From Morganella morganii (GTDB taxonomy: Bacteria > Pseudomonadota > Gammaproteobacteria > Enterobacterales > Enterobacteriaceae), in contig NZ_NRQY01000002.1 of NCBI RefSeq assembly GCF_003996855.1, forward strand, positions 1 through 64,000: a DNA stretch of 64,000 nucleotides. The letters run 5' to 3'. A program made the translations under genes and the position numbers. This document shows positions 37,997-46,477 of this stretch, one piece after another (position 1 is the first letter of the stretch; each line of letters opens with the position of its first letter). The notes beneath the pieces were generated by a model that had not been told where the DNA came from, ran no database searches, and was given only the letters and a program-made list of their open reading frames with translations.

Positions 37997-38705
37997 TGCT
38001 TAACATCCTTGTTAATGCATCAATTTCGTGACCGGCGAACAGGGTCGCCAGTGTGTAAACGGCATCCGGCTCCGGGATGTCTTTTTTCATTTTTTCGGCC
38101 AGCACTGTGGCATCATCCGTTCCGGAAAACTCCCATACCGGGGCAGATTTACCCAGCAGCCCGGCAAGTGCGTCACCCATCTGTTTCAGAGCGTTGTCTT
38201 TCATGGTACCGAAATCAGAGAGCGCGGATTTCAGGCTGTCCGGGCTGGCCGGTTTACCGACGGCAGCTTTGGCGGCTTCAATCAGCTGCGCATTCCCGGC
38301 CATGCGGCTGGTTGATGCGGAAAGGGACTGCGGCAACGGCAAACCACCGGCCATTTTGCCCGGCAGCTGCATTTTTGTTGTCGCCAGCGTTTCCGCCGTT
38401 CTGGCTATCCGTTCAACCTGAGAAAATACCGGCAGCGGGAAAACCGCCGAAAATGCCGAAAGTGACTGCATAAATTCCGCAAAGGTTTTGCCGGTGACCA
38501 TCAGCACCAGTACCGAAATCTGACCGGACCCGGCAAGTTTACCGGCAATATAATTCACCGCGTTGACCGGGCTTAAATAGCTGCCGGAGTCGTTGGTCTG
38601 GCCAACGCCATAGATAAACGGGTGCACCGGCAGTATTGAACAGGTGATCGGCGGCATATCTGCCGCCATGCTCATGTTTTGCCGGTGCCAGCGCGGGGCA
38701 CTCAT
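37950..38705 (-). CDS. Unrecognised phage baseplate-region protein, 251 residues (copy B)
   Basis: It is the equivalent of 32599-33354 and begins MSAPRWHRQNMSMAADMPP. Changes relative to copy A are scattered (KPASPDSL for KPVSTDSL, APVWEFSG for ASVWAFSG). The frame is kept open at the same length, so selection probably acts on this copy too. Confidence 0.5.
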   Translation of the reverse strand: MSAPRWHRQNMSMAADMPPITCSILPVHPFIYGVGQTNDSGSYLSPVNAVNYIAGKLAGSGQISVLVLMVTGKTFAEFMQSLSAFSAVFPLPVFSQVERIARTAETLATTKMQLPGKMAGGLPLPQSLSASTSRMAGNAQLIEAAKAAVGKPASPDSLKSALSDFGTMKDNALKQMGDALAGLLGKSAPVWEFSGTDDATVLAEKMKKDIPEPDAVYTLATLFAGHEIDALTRMLSNADDSPRPERRSDPA

Positions 38706-39121
38706 TCCGGTTTCTCCGGCCAAATGATATCCGGGGCGGTTGAGGTGTCTACCACCCGGACTTTTTGCACGTACAGCATCCATTCTTTAAGGCTGGCTTT
38801 ATCCTCACCGGTGATGATGTCGAGCATTAATTGTGTCTGCCAGAGCTGGGTTTTCTGGTTGGCTTCAGCAATAAGCGCCTGTTTTTGTGTTTCTGAGATA
38901 GCAACATGCTGCTCATGTGTCAACGGCGGGATATCAACCCATACCGGATTACCTTTTTTATCCGAACCCAGCATTTTTCCTTCGGGCGGATTACGGAAAG
39001 AGGCAAAGACCTCTTCGGTAACCCCGACACCGGATTCAGGCCACATCTCCGCATTTTCATATTCCTGCTTCAGGGCGACGGGGTAAAATGCATGTGTTTT
39101 TTTATCAAAAATATATTTCAT
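38702..39121 (-). CDS. Tail fibre assembly protein (Tfa family), copy B
   Basis: The 139-residue product begins MKYIFDKKTHAFYPVALKQE. It directly follows fibre B with a 4-bp overlap and should be its cognate chaperone. Substitutions relative to copy A are spread over the protein (for example EEVFASFRN for EDVFAYFRN), while length is unchanged. Confidence 0.85.
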   Translation of the reverse strand: MKYIFDKKTHAFYPVALKQEYENAEMWPESGVGVTEEVFASFRNPPEGKMLGSDKKGNPVWVDIPPLTHEQHVAISETQKQALIAEANQKTQLWQTQLMLDIITGEDKASLKEWMLYVQKVRVVDTSTAPDIIWPEKPE

Positions 39122-40656
39122 TTGTATCTTCCTATTGCGATCCAGTTAGCTCCGGCAGTTTCACCACCTACAGGACGTGAACTCATCAGATAAAAAGCGG
39201 TCAGGCCAGCCCCTGCCGGTGATGCGGCAAAGGACGGACAGTCATTACTGTCATTTTTAGCCTTATCAAAGCAGGCCACGACTGTTGGCGGTGATATAAA
39301 TGGCACCGGAAACTGAATAGTTGTCGGATATTTCAATTGACCGGAGATATTTGTCCCCTGCTGTATAAGGGTTCCGTCAGGAAGCTTGACCCATCCGGCA
39401 CCGCTGGTGAACGATGACAGCGGAGTAAGAAGATTAAGCGCATCGGTAGTGGCCTTCTGGCTCATGATTAACCCGGTGTCCGAGCCCGTTCTATTCGCCA
39501 GCCTCCCTTGTTCTATAGCCCATACAAATCCCTTATTCACAATATCGTACAGAGCAACAGTTCCATCTTCCTTTAATGCCAGTGAGTATTTTCCTGATAG
39601 CTCTGAAATTGATGCACCATCACCGAGCAGGGCTTTAAATACCTTGCCGTCAGCATAATTACCGGTCGGGTGAAATTTAAGATTTGCCTCAACTTTGGTA
39701 TAACTATCTCCTGGCTTTGCATAACTTCCCGCAGGCTGGTAATCGCCCGCTGGTTGATAGTCACCAATTGGCTGATATGTATTCGGCAACTTTTTTTTCA
39801 GCTCCGCCAGCTCACGATCAATCGCGGTACCTTTTACCCGCTTATCCGTAATATTCCCGTTCTGGTCTATTTCGGCGATAACGGCAACATAATGCTGAAA
39901 TCCGGCGGCATCCTGATAATGCGCCAGCGTTTTAGCCGTAGTGACTTTGACAAAGGTTTGCCATTTGCTGACCAGATTGCCCTGGAAGGTGAAATCGGCG
40001 TAAATTTTGGTATCACGCAGATTATTAAACGTGGTGATTTCTTCCAGCGTGCCGCGCAGCCCTTCGATGTAAGCCACTCCCGGCGTAACGCGGTATTGTT
40101 CGGCGGCTTTGGTGACAAGGAAACCATCACCAAAAAATGCGGCCTCGCCGTAAATATCGCGGTTGGCCAGCCGCTGGATTTCATCCATACCGGCCAGACG
40201 GGCAGTGAAATCAATCTGCCATGTCTCCGCAGATGTGGTGATTTGGGTTTCTTTGGCAGCACCGTTAAATTCCAGCAGGAAAGAGCGGGTGAGAACGTTA
40301 CCCTGAATGCCGTCAACGGTCTTGATTTTACGCTGCTCCGGTGCGTGGGTAATCATGGCCAGCGTGCCGGATTCTTTGTTAATCAGGCCAATCCAGTTAA
40401 AAACAAAATCACCCGTATCGGTGCCGAGTGTGACGCTGTAGGCCACGGCGTTTTCACTGGCCAGCCCGGCTTTGTTGACGGCCTGACGGTGTACGATTTG
40501 CCCGGCCGGCGGCAGCTTTTCATCACGGCTGATATCTTTCGACGGATCAAGCCCCGGCACATTGGCAAAGACAAATTCATTCAGCGCAACGGGTTTGCCG
40601 AGCGCGGCTTCCTGCGCTTTCCAGCGCTCAAAATCGGTTGTGATAACTGATGACAT
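39118..40656 (-). CDS. Tail fibre protein, copy B
   Basis: The 512-residue product has an N-terminal part nearly the same as fibre A and one extra unit of the YQPxGDYQPAG linker repeat. The diverged C-terminal tip includes KGFVWAIEQGRLANRTGSD and FTSGAGWVKLPDGTLIQQG and ends ANWIAIGRYK. The start at 40656 (MSSVITTDF) matches copy A; the frame is open further upstream but overlaps tail protein I. Two fibres in one tail operon are unusual for P2-type elements. Confidence 0.85.
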   Translation of the reverse strand: MSSVITTDFERWKAQEAALGKPVALNEFVFANVPGLDPSKDISRDEKLPPAGQIVHRQAVNKAGLASENAVAYSVTLGTDTGDFVFNWIGLINKESGTLAMITHAPEQRKIKTVDGIQGNVLTRSFLLEFNGAAKETQITTSAETWQIDFTARLAGMDEIQRLANRDIYGEAAFFGDGFLVTKAAEQYRVTPGVAYIEGLRGTLEEITTFNNLRDTKIYADFTFQGNLVSKWQTFVKVTTAKTLAHYQDAAGFQHYVAVIAEIDQNGNITDKRVKGTAIDRELAELKKKLPNTYQPIGDYQPAGDYQPAGSYAKPGDSYTKVEANLKFHPTGNYADGKVFKALLGDGASISELSGKYSLALKEDGTVALYDIVNKGFVWAIEQGRLANRTGSDTGLIMSQKATTDALNLLTPLSSFTSGAGWVKLPDGTLIQQGTNISGQLKYPTTIQFPVPFISPPTVVACFDKAKNDSNDCPSFAASPAGAGLTAFYLMSSRPVGGETAGANWIAIGRYK

Positions 40657-40666
40657 AATTATTTCC

Positions 40667-41323
40667 CTATAATTTCGCGTGATACACGGCGTTATCAGCC
40701 TGACTGTTTCCAAGTTTCGCGCTGCTGAACCGGCTTTCCGCGTCAATGCTGCCGATCCGGATAAATAAAACAGGCTCCTGTAATTTTGCGTGATAGCAGA
40801 CATATTCACCCTGAATGTGCCCTACATTCATATTCAGCGTGTTACTGACTATCACCTCAAACCTGTAGCGCCGACAGGTGCGCCCGTACTGCCGGATGAT
40901 GTTAAGTAACAGGTCTTCGTTTTTCGCAATTTGTGAATCTGTTACCCGCAGGATAATAACGTCCCAGTCAATATCCGGCTGGCGCTCCAGCAGTTCGATA
41001 TACCCCACGCCGAGGCGCTCAAATATCGCGATAAACCCGGCCACGCTCCCGGCATCTTTGGCGTTGATAAACGCAAACTTCACCCGCTTGCGGAACAGAT
41101 CAAGAGGCTCCCCGTTAAAACGGTGAATATCCCGCTGATACGCCAGAATGGCCAGCAGACCTTCCGTGCAGGTTTCCGCGTCCAACTGCTGTAACGGCCA
41201 TGTCAGCCAGCCGTACACGCCAGACCAGAACCGGCGCAGGGCAGCGAGTAATTTCGCCGGTTCGCCTTTATCCATCCATGACGGCAGATGCAGCCGTTTC
41301 AGTTTTTCCTGAAAGTCAGACAT
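40667..41323 (-). CDS. Phage tail protein I (P2 gpI-like), copy B
   Basis: The 218-residue product differs from copy A at three residues by eye (GVGYIELL for GVGYVELL, GEYVCYH for GEYICYH, KLGNSQ for KLENSQ). It overlaps the end of intact J by 8 bp and is followed by fibre B. Confidence 0.8.
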   Translation of the reverse strand: MSDFQEKLKRLHLPSWMDKGEPAKLLAALRRFWSGVYGWLTWPLQQLDAETCTEGLLAILAYQRDIHRFNGEPLDLFRKRVKFAFINAKDAGSVAGFIAIFERLGVGYIELLERQPDIDWDVIILRVTDSQIAKNEDLLLNIIRQYGRTCRRYRFEVIVSNTLNMNVGHIQGEYVCYHAKLQEPVLFIRIGSIDAESRFSSAKLGNSQADNAVYHAKL

Positions 41324-42497
41324 TTTTCACCACCACAGAGATCGATTTCAGGCGCGGCACACTCAGTTCACTGATGATGTCCGCGAGTGAAAATGTCAGC
41401 GACTGAACATCCGGAAATGCCCGGTGAAGTTCGCGCCCGAGATTTGAAAACGAAAACCGTGAGTATGGCCATGTCTGTTTCACGTCATAAAAACTGTTTT
41501 CCCGGAACGCGCAGCGCACCATGTCGCCGGTTTCTTTTTTCAGCCGTTCCAGCTGCTCGCCGGTAAAGTTGGCGATATTGTCGACAAACAGGGTCAGCAC
41601 CAAATCATGATGGGTTTCCGGCATCGGCATGCACTGCATATCATCACCGTGGCCGTGGTGCCCCTGATTGGTCACATAATCGTTTACTTTGTCGATAAAC
41701 GGCTGACTGATCACGCCGCTGTCTAACAGCAAATAGGCGTTGGCCGTGCCCGGACCGCGCGGTGCATCATGCAGAAAGAAAATCCGGTCAATGCTCAGGC
41801 CGACAATCCCGGCAATCATGCCCGCGTATACTGCGTCCGTGTGGTAGTTTCCGACCAGGTTGTACTGGTTGCGGCAACGGTCACGCAAATCATTGTCACT
41901 TTCCGCATTCCCGCCCGGCGTAGTCAGCCAGTCGTCCTCATTCTGCACCCGTTCAACTCCGGCCACGGCAACCGGCAGAATACGGAAATATCCCGGCGCG
42001 AGGTTATGAGCGCCGCCCGGGGCATCTGCTGTCACCGGGATCAAACCGCTTTGCGTTCCCGCCGGTATCTCTGCCGCCTCCGTGGTGCTGACGCTGTAAA
42101 TTACACCGGCAATCCGTTCTGTCTGAATCACCGTGCCTTTCGGTACCGTCACCACCGGCGCACCGGCGGCTTTGTAAAAACGGATCACCCCGGAAGCTGC
42201 GGTTGCCGGTTTGCGTTTCAGGTTCACACCCCAGGCGAACATATCCAGCCAGACACCGGATGCTGTGGCCAGATACATATTGCGCATCACCACATTGACC
42301 AGGGCTTCTTTCAGCCAGAGAACCGGCTTAATGACGGTGATTGTTATCAGCCGCCAGAACGGAGACATGCGGGATGTATTGGTTATCAGCCCTTCATCGG
42401 CAACGGTCTGTTCAAACTCCGCCCGGATCTCGTCTTCGGTAACCGGCATGCCGCTGTCATGCAGCACTTTTTCATAGTCGATATCGGGTTTGTTCAT
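41316..42497 (-). CDS. Baseplate protein J (P2 gpJ/gp47-like), intact copy
   Basis: This is the baseplate wedge protein of contractile tails. The 393-residue product begins MNKPDIDYEKVLHDSGMPVTE. It has SPFWRLITITVIKPVLWLKEALV, the RKPATAASGVIRF segment, VPKGTVIQTERIAGVIY and the GGAHNLAPGYFRILP block characteristic of J. It overlaps the upstream 108-residue gene by 4 bp (ATGA-type). All but its first 32 codons are duplicated in the chimera at 35946-37442. Confidence 0.82.
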   Translation of the reverse strand: MNKPDIDYEKVLHDSGMPVTEDEIRAEFEQTVADEGLITNTSRMSPFWRLITITVIKPVLWLKEALVNVVMRNMYLATASGVWLDMFAWGVNLKRKPATAASGVIRFYKAAGAPVVTVPKGTVIQTERIAGVIYSVSTTEAAEIPAGTQSGLIPVTADAPGGAHNLAPGYFRILPVAVAGVERVQNEDDWLTTPGGNAESDNDLRDRCRNQYNLVGNYHTDAVYAGMIAGIVGLSIDRIFFLHDAPRGPGTANAYLLLDSGVISQPFIDKVNDYVTNQGHHGHGDDMQCMPMPETHHDLVLTLFVDNIANFTGEQLERLKKETGDMVRCAFRENSFYDVKQTWPYSRFSFSNLGRELHRAFPDVQSLTFSLADIISELSVPRLKSISVVVKNV

Positions 42498-42820
42498 AAG
42501 TCCACTCCCTGACTGATGCGGCCGAAATCATAGGTATCTGCCGTTACCCACAGTTTTACCGGGGATTCTTCATTGACCCGGACCGTTCCCAGCACAATGC
42601 GCTCATCATCCTCGACCAGCATTTCTATCTGATTGCGCAGATCAGCCCGCAATGTAGGGCTGCGCTCACCGACCAGCTGCGTAGCCAGCCCGCTTTCAAT
42701 AATGGCGTGAACACAGTCCTGTGCAATTGATACCCGGTTATCACACAGCACCGGCTCATTGCCTGAATTCAGGGTGAAATCGCGGTCAGTGATCAGTAAA
42801 TCAATGTATAAGCTATCCAT
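42494..42820 (-). CDS. DUF2590-like phage baseplate protein (probable gpW/gp25 role)
   Basis: The 108-residue product begins MDSLYIDLLITDRDFTLNSGNEPVL and has QDCVHAIIESGLATQLVGERS and the EMLVEDDERIVLGTVRV end. This general pattern is shared with gp25-like baseplate proteins that start sheath assembly. It overlaps both the tape-measure end and the J start. The role is inferred from position and size. Confidence 0.65.
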   Translation of the reverse strand: MDSLYIDLLITDRDFTLNSGNEPVLCDNRVSIAQDCVHAIIESGLATQLVGERSPTLRADLRNQIEMLVEDDERIVLGTVRVNEESPVKLWVTADTYDFGRISQGVDL

Positions 42821-44894
42821 GCTGTAATAACTCGTATTCTGTTATTTGCTGCGGGTCAGGCATATTTTTCACGTTAATCGTGACGTTTCCGACACTGCGG
42901 CTATTGTCTTCATTAATGGTTGTATTGCCCGCCACACCTTTACCGACCCCGTTTTTATCAATCCCTTTCACCTGGCCGCCGGTCAGCAGCTGCTGACTGT
43001 TTACCGGTGGTGCCGGTTGCTGATTCAGGTAAGCTGACATAAATACCTGCTGCTGACGGAAAACCTCTGCGGCGGTTGCGCTGTCCACATTCGGCAGCGG
43101 TGATGCAGCCTGACCGGTGCCGTTATCAACTTCCATCAGCGCTATATCCACACCCGGCAGGTAGTTCAGTTTTTCAACGAATCCGTTGTAGATATCCGCA
43201 AACGTCTGTTTTATCCATGTCCAGACCTTGCCAAAAATATCCCGGATGCTGTCTGCCATGCCGGTAAAGGTGTCTGTCAGTGAGAAGCTGGTGAACCATG
43301 CGCAGAGTGTTTCCCATCCCTCGCCAATCCACGTCCAGACGTCTGCAAAGACTTCACCGACCCATGACACGGCGGCAGCTACCGCTTTAAAGGCCGCGGT
43401 ATCCATGACAGCGGCTTTGATTTCATCCCAGTACTTAATCAGGAAATAAACACCGGCGACTAATAGTGCGACCGCAGCGATCACCAGCAGGATAGGCAGA
43501 CTCATAAAGTTAAACGAAATTCCGGCCATGACTGCCGCCATGCGGACGGCCAGCAGAGTACCGCGTAAGAATTTCAGGGTGATATTCCATGCTTTAATGG
43601 CTGCGTTATACAGCCAGACAGCGGCAGTACCGATTTTCATGACTGCGGTGCAGGCAATCCAGACCGCTTTCAGTGCCGCCCATATCAGCCGGGATATACC
43701 GATCACCACATTAAGCGCGGCACCGGCTGCGGCCATGCCAACAATAGATGTTGCGATATAACCAACCCATTTGGCGATATTAGGGAACAGAGTGAACCAA
43801 CGCTGTACTGTTTTCCCCATTTCAGCAATTTTATTTACCAGCGGGGTAATTACCGGCAACAGCGTCATACCTACGGCTATTCTGACGTTCGTCCATATGG
43901 CCATAAGCCGTTCCCACGGATCAGCCAGTTTATCGGCCATTTCCCTGGCACGTTTCAGGCCATCATTACCACCCAGCGAAGTGATATTTTTACGCAGCAC
44001 ATCCACATCACCGTAAAGCTGTTTCACCACCACGGCAGAATCACCGAAAGCGTCATCAATCTCTTTCTGTGCTTTAAGGTTGCCGTCGATATTATCGCCG
44101 TACTTCTGATGCAGTTTTTCCAGCATTTCCGGCATTGAGTTCATTTTCCCGGAAGCATCGACAAAACTCAGACCGAGTTTTTTCGCACCATCCGCCGCAC
44201 CGCTCATAAACCCTTCATAGGCTCCGCTTGCCTCTGTGCCGAGTGTCCGCTGCAACTCGCCCAGGACGGCAAGCTGTTCATCAATACCGATCCCGAAATT
44301 GGTACCGGCAGCGCGGGCACCTTCCATCAGGCCGGTAATCTCCGCCATTGAGGTACCGAACGTCTGCGACATATAAACCGCTTTCCCGGCCAGCTCTTCG
44401 GCAAACTGATTTTTACCGACCTGGTCGGCATAGGTGGAAAACTGCGAAAACATCTGCCCCATATAGGCGGTGGCTTCGTCAGAGGTGGTTTTCAGTGCTG
44501 CCGCCGTGGTATTGGTGACGGTGGTCAGGTGCGGGAGTTCGTTATCTGCCACGCCGCTGATCGCTTTGCGGATGGTCAGCGCTGATTTTGTGAATTCAAC
44601 AGAGGATTTCCCGTACTGCGCGGAGAAATCCATTGCTGACTGGGTGACTTTCTTCATCACAGAATCATCAACCCCCTGCAAACTCGCGGTTTGCAGGGCT
44701 TCATTCATCTGTAACGCAGGATCAAGCAGGCCTTTCATGGAGAATATCGCACCGGCCAGACCGGCAGCACCGATCGCCGTCTGTTTAAAGGCTTTCTGGC
44801 TTTCATCAGCAAAGCCTTTTAACGCCGCGCCCGCCTGTTTTAAAGGCTTGGTGACGTTATCAATCAGGCTTAATGTAAAATCCAGTGAGTTCAT
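42813..44894 (-). CDS. Tail tape-measure protein
   Basis: This protein sets tail length and is ejected through the tube. The 693-residue product begins MNSLDFTLSLIDNVTKPLKQAGAALKGF, typical of the TP901/P2 gpT family. It has long helical parts, a hydrophobic middle (about residues 360-490) with several membrane-spanning stretches, and a flexible end. Its ATG overlaps the stop of the frameshifted chaperone frame (TAATG), as in many tail operons. At 693 residues it would give a tail somewhat shorter than that of P2, whose gpT is about 815. Confidence 0.88.
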   Translation of the reverse strand: MNSLDFTLSLIDNVTKPLKQAGAALKGFADESQKAFKQTAIGAAGLAGAIFSMKGLLDPALQMNEALQTASLQGVDDSVMKKVTQSAMDFSAQYGKSSVEFTKSALTIRKAISGVADNELPHLTTVTNTTAAALKTTSDEATAYMGQMFSQFSTYADQVGKNQFAEELAGKAVYMSQTFGTSMAEITGLMEGARAAGTNFGIGIDEQLAVLGELQRTLGTEASGAYEGFMSGAADGAKKLGLSFVDASGKMNSMPEMLEKLHQKYGDNIDGNLKAQKEIDDAFGDSAVVVKQLYGDVDVLRKNITSLGGNDGLKRAREMADKLADPWERLMAIWTNVRIAVGMTLLPVITPLVNKIAEMGKTVQRWFTLFPNIAKWVGYIATSIVGMAAAGAALNVVIGISRLIWAALKAVWIACTAVMKIGTAAVWLYNAAIKAWNITLKFLRGTLLAVRMAAVMAGISFNFMSLPILLVIAAVALLVAGVYFLIKYWDEIKAAVMDTAAFKAVAAAVSWVGEVFADVWTWIGEGWETLCAWFTSFSLTDTFTGMADSIRDIFGKVWTWIKQTFADIYNGFVEKLNYLPGVDIALMEVDNGTGQAASPLPNVDSATAAEVFRQQQVFMSAYLNQQPAPPVNSQQLLTGGQVKGIDKNGVGKGVAGNTTINEDNSRSVGNVTINVKNMPDPQQITEYELLQHG

Positions 44895-45342
44895 TATTCA
44901 CCCTTAAACGCCAGCGCGATGCCGTTAGCCACGGCGATACGCATGTTTTCCCAATACTTATTATCGAACCAGATCGCACGGGCCAGATTTTCTTCATCGT
45001 CGTTATCATGCGGGAAGTGGTACCGCCGCAGTGCAACGGCCTGTTCCAGATGATTGCGATCAAGAGCCTCAACCCGCGCGGTTAGTTTTTTACGATGATA
45101 TCCAGTTTCGGCGCGTACTTATCATTAACAGATGTTGCAATCTGCAATGCCGCGCCCGGGATATTCAGCAATTCGTCCAGGTCGGCTTTGTGTTCTTTGA
45201 CGACAATACGGCTCAGATAGTTATGTGCCGGGGCTACTTTGTTATCCATGGCCATTTCATTAATGAAGCCGTTATAGGCGGTCATATTCGGCTCAAAATG
45301 AATTTCTTTACCGGCGATTTCTAAGATGATTGGGTTACTCAT
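44894..45342 (-). CDS. Tail assembly chaperone with programmed -1 frameshift (P2 E/E+E' type)
   Basis: The zero-frame product has 86 residues (MSNPIILEIAGKEIHFEPN ... LDIIVKN, 45082-45342). Its last codons form the slippery heptamer A AAA AAC (45085-45091, minus strand) directly before TAA. A -1 slip continues for 63 codons (ALDRNHLEQAV ... NDDEENLARAIWFDNKYWEN ...) to a stop at 44894-44896, which overlaps the tape-measure ATG. The total is 149 residues. P2 makes gpE and gpE+E' in the same place by frameshifting, and the long form chaperones the tape measure. The second frame has no good start of its own. Confidence 0.8.
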
Positions 45343-45628
45343 TGTTCAGGTTCCTTCTGATGTTAATTTCATCAACCAGCTGGTTGTGTCGTGCGGCACA
45401 ATTGCCGTACATATCCTGCAAATCCGTTGCCGGTTCGCTAACGTCTTTCCCCGTCTGGCCGTTCATTCTCGGCAATGTCACCGGGCATTTTGTTAATAAA
45501 TTTTCCTGATAAAGCCCGCTCGATGGAGGCAGCTTTGTCGTTGTACATGCTGACAAACTCAGAGCTAACGCACACATTAGTAAACACAGGCTTAATAATT
45601 TCAGTTCTGATTTCTTTGGGGGCAGCAT
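45335..45628 (-). CDS. Rz1-like outer-membrane spanin lipoprotein
   Basis: The 97-residue product from the ATG at 45628 has a signal peptide with lipobox LSLSAC (about residue 26 is the lipidated Cys) and a Pro-containing region. It lies largely inside the Rz gene in another reading frame, the classical Rz/Rz1 nested layout, and extends beyond its end. With Rz it would fuse the inner and outer membranes at lysis. The exact start is uncertain, since the frame is open to 45733. Confidence 0.75.
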   Translation of the reverse strand: MLPPKKSELKLLSLCLLMCALALSLSACTTTKLPPSSGLYQENLLTKCPVTLPRMNGQTGKDVSEPATDLQDMYGNCAARHNQLVDEINIRRNLNNE

Positions 45629-45836
45629 TAGCGATGCTCTCCAGCTGTTTTTCCAGTTTCCGCGATGACTCACGGGAAATGGCCTGTGATTCTGTCCGGG
45701 CCTTATCACCGGCAGCGGTGGCGGCGCGTTCAACTGCCAGCTGCACGCTGTCGTGATAAAGCCCGTTTACCCACCAACCCGCACCGAAAGCCGCTGCAAG
45801 CAGGGTGAGGATCAGTGCGAGTTGTTTAATCATCAC
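45438..45836 (-). CDS. Rz-like inner-membrane spanin
   Basis: The 132-residue product has one N-terminal membrane anchor (LALILTLLAAAFGAGWWVNG, about residues 6-25). A helical periplasmic part rich in Ala, Arg and Glu follows. The start overlaps the endolysin stop (ATGA), and the 3' two-thirds overlap the Rz1 frame. This is the usual lysis-cassette order holin-endolysin-Rz/Rz1. Confidence 0.75.
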   Translation of the reverse strand: MMIKQLALILTLLAAAFGAGWWVNGLYHDSVQLAVERAATAAGDKARTESQAISRESSRKLEKQLESIANAAPKEIRTEIIKPVFTNVCVSSEFVSMYNDKAASIERALSGKFINKMPGDIAENERPDGERR

Positions 45837-46171
45837 TTCACCCCGTTATGCTCAAGGCTGAAATGATTGCCGTCCGGACGGGAGAAACGCCCTCCCCATG
45901 TACCGCCGATGGATTCCCAGTATTCACCCAGCGGCAGATAGCTCGGGGTGTCGGTTTTATACTGGCCGTTGATGAACAAATTAAAATCCACCGCCAAACG
46001 CTGAGTATGCAGGCTGTTGCTGATGCCTTTGCCTGATTTCGCGTTCAGCTTCGCCTGTTCCGGCGTTCTGTATGCCTCACCAAACGTGAGGCGGTAACCG
46101 TGGTCATTAGCCCATAAAATCAGCTGGGCGATCATGACGGTAAAAAGGGACTGCTTTTCACTGAGTGTCAT
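45833..46171 (-). CDS. M15-family endolysin (D-Ala-D-Ala/L-Ala-D-Glu peptidase type)
   Basis: The 112-residue product from the ATG at 46171 has the VanY/M15 motifs. SLHTQRLAVDFNLF (about residues 51-64) carries the metal-binding His and Asp, and GGTWGGRFSRPDGNHFSLEH (about 89-108) carries the catalytic region and second His. It would cleave peptidoglycan peptides. The start is chosen by the ATGA overlap with the holin stop; an upstream ATG (46219) is possible. Confidence 0.82.
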   Translation of the reverse strand: MTLSEKQSLFTVMIAQLILWANDHGYRLTFGEAYRTPEQAKLNAKSGKGISNSLHTQRLAVDFNLFINGQYKTDTPSYLPLGEYWESIGGTWGGRFSRPDGNHFSLEHNGVK

Positions 46172-46467
46172 TTTCCCATCTTCCCTGTAAGTAACCTGCT
46201 GCCGCGCTTTTTCAGCCACATTTCAACGCACTGATAACCCGCGATACCCAATGCCGACCCGATGCCGGTAACGGCCAGCGGACTGATATCAGGCCACCAG
46301 ACCAGCAGCGCACCGGCCATCACCGACACGGCAGATCCCAAAATCATACGGCTGACAAACAGCCGGACAGTAATCGGTTCATCTCCGGCCAGTGTTTTGG
46401 CCAGTGCGATCACCGCGCCCATAATCAACAACGTAATAAATGTTTTGTTATGTTCTTCCATGAACAT
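46168..46467 (-). CDS. Phage holin
   Basis: The 99-residue product has three hydrophobic segments (FITLLIMGAVIALAKTLAG; FVSRMILGSAVSVMAGALLVWW; LAVTGIGSALGIAGYQCVEMW), a positively charged tail and a polar start. The pattern fits small holins with three membrane spans. It is upstream of the endolysin and downstream of the tube gene, so lysis genes lie within the tail operon, as in many tail-type bacteriocins and P2-like phages of Pasteurellaceae and Vibrio. Confidence 0.75.
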   Translation of the reverse strand: MFMEEHNKTFITLLIMGAVIALAKTLAGDEPITVRLFVSRMILGSAVSVMAGALLVWWPDISPLAVTGIGSALGIAGYQCVEMWLKKRGSRLLTGKMGK

Positions 46468-46477
46468 ATATCCTTGT

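Larger units (their letters stand above)
37033..42401 (-). repeat. Tandem duplication of baseplate/fibre module, copy B (proximal)
   Basis: This is the first copy in transcription order. It runs from codon 33 of intact J through tail protein I, fibre, fibre assembly protein, and the 251- and 185-residue proteins to the 136-codon start of the spike gene, which ends in the chimera. It is paired with copy A at 31684-37031. Confidence 0.9.

Noticed and set aside
44860..45072. 70-codon minus-strand frame (MRLLIAIIWNRPL...) as the second tail chaperone gene
   Set aside because: The -1 frame reached from the slippery heptamer gives the sensible sequence (ENLARAIWFDNKYWEN) and ends at the tape-measure start; this other frame does not.
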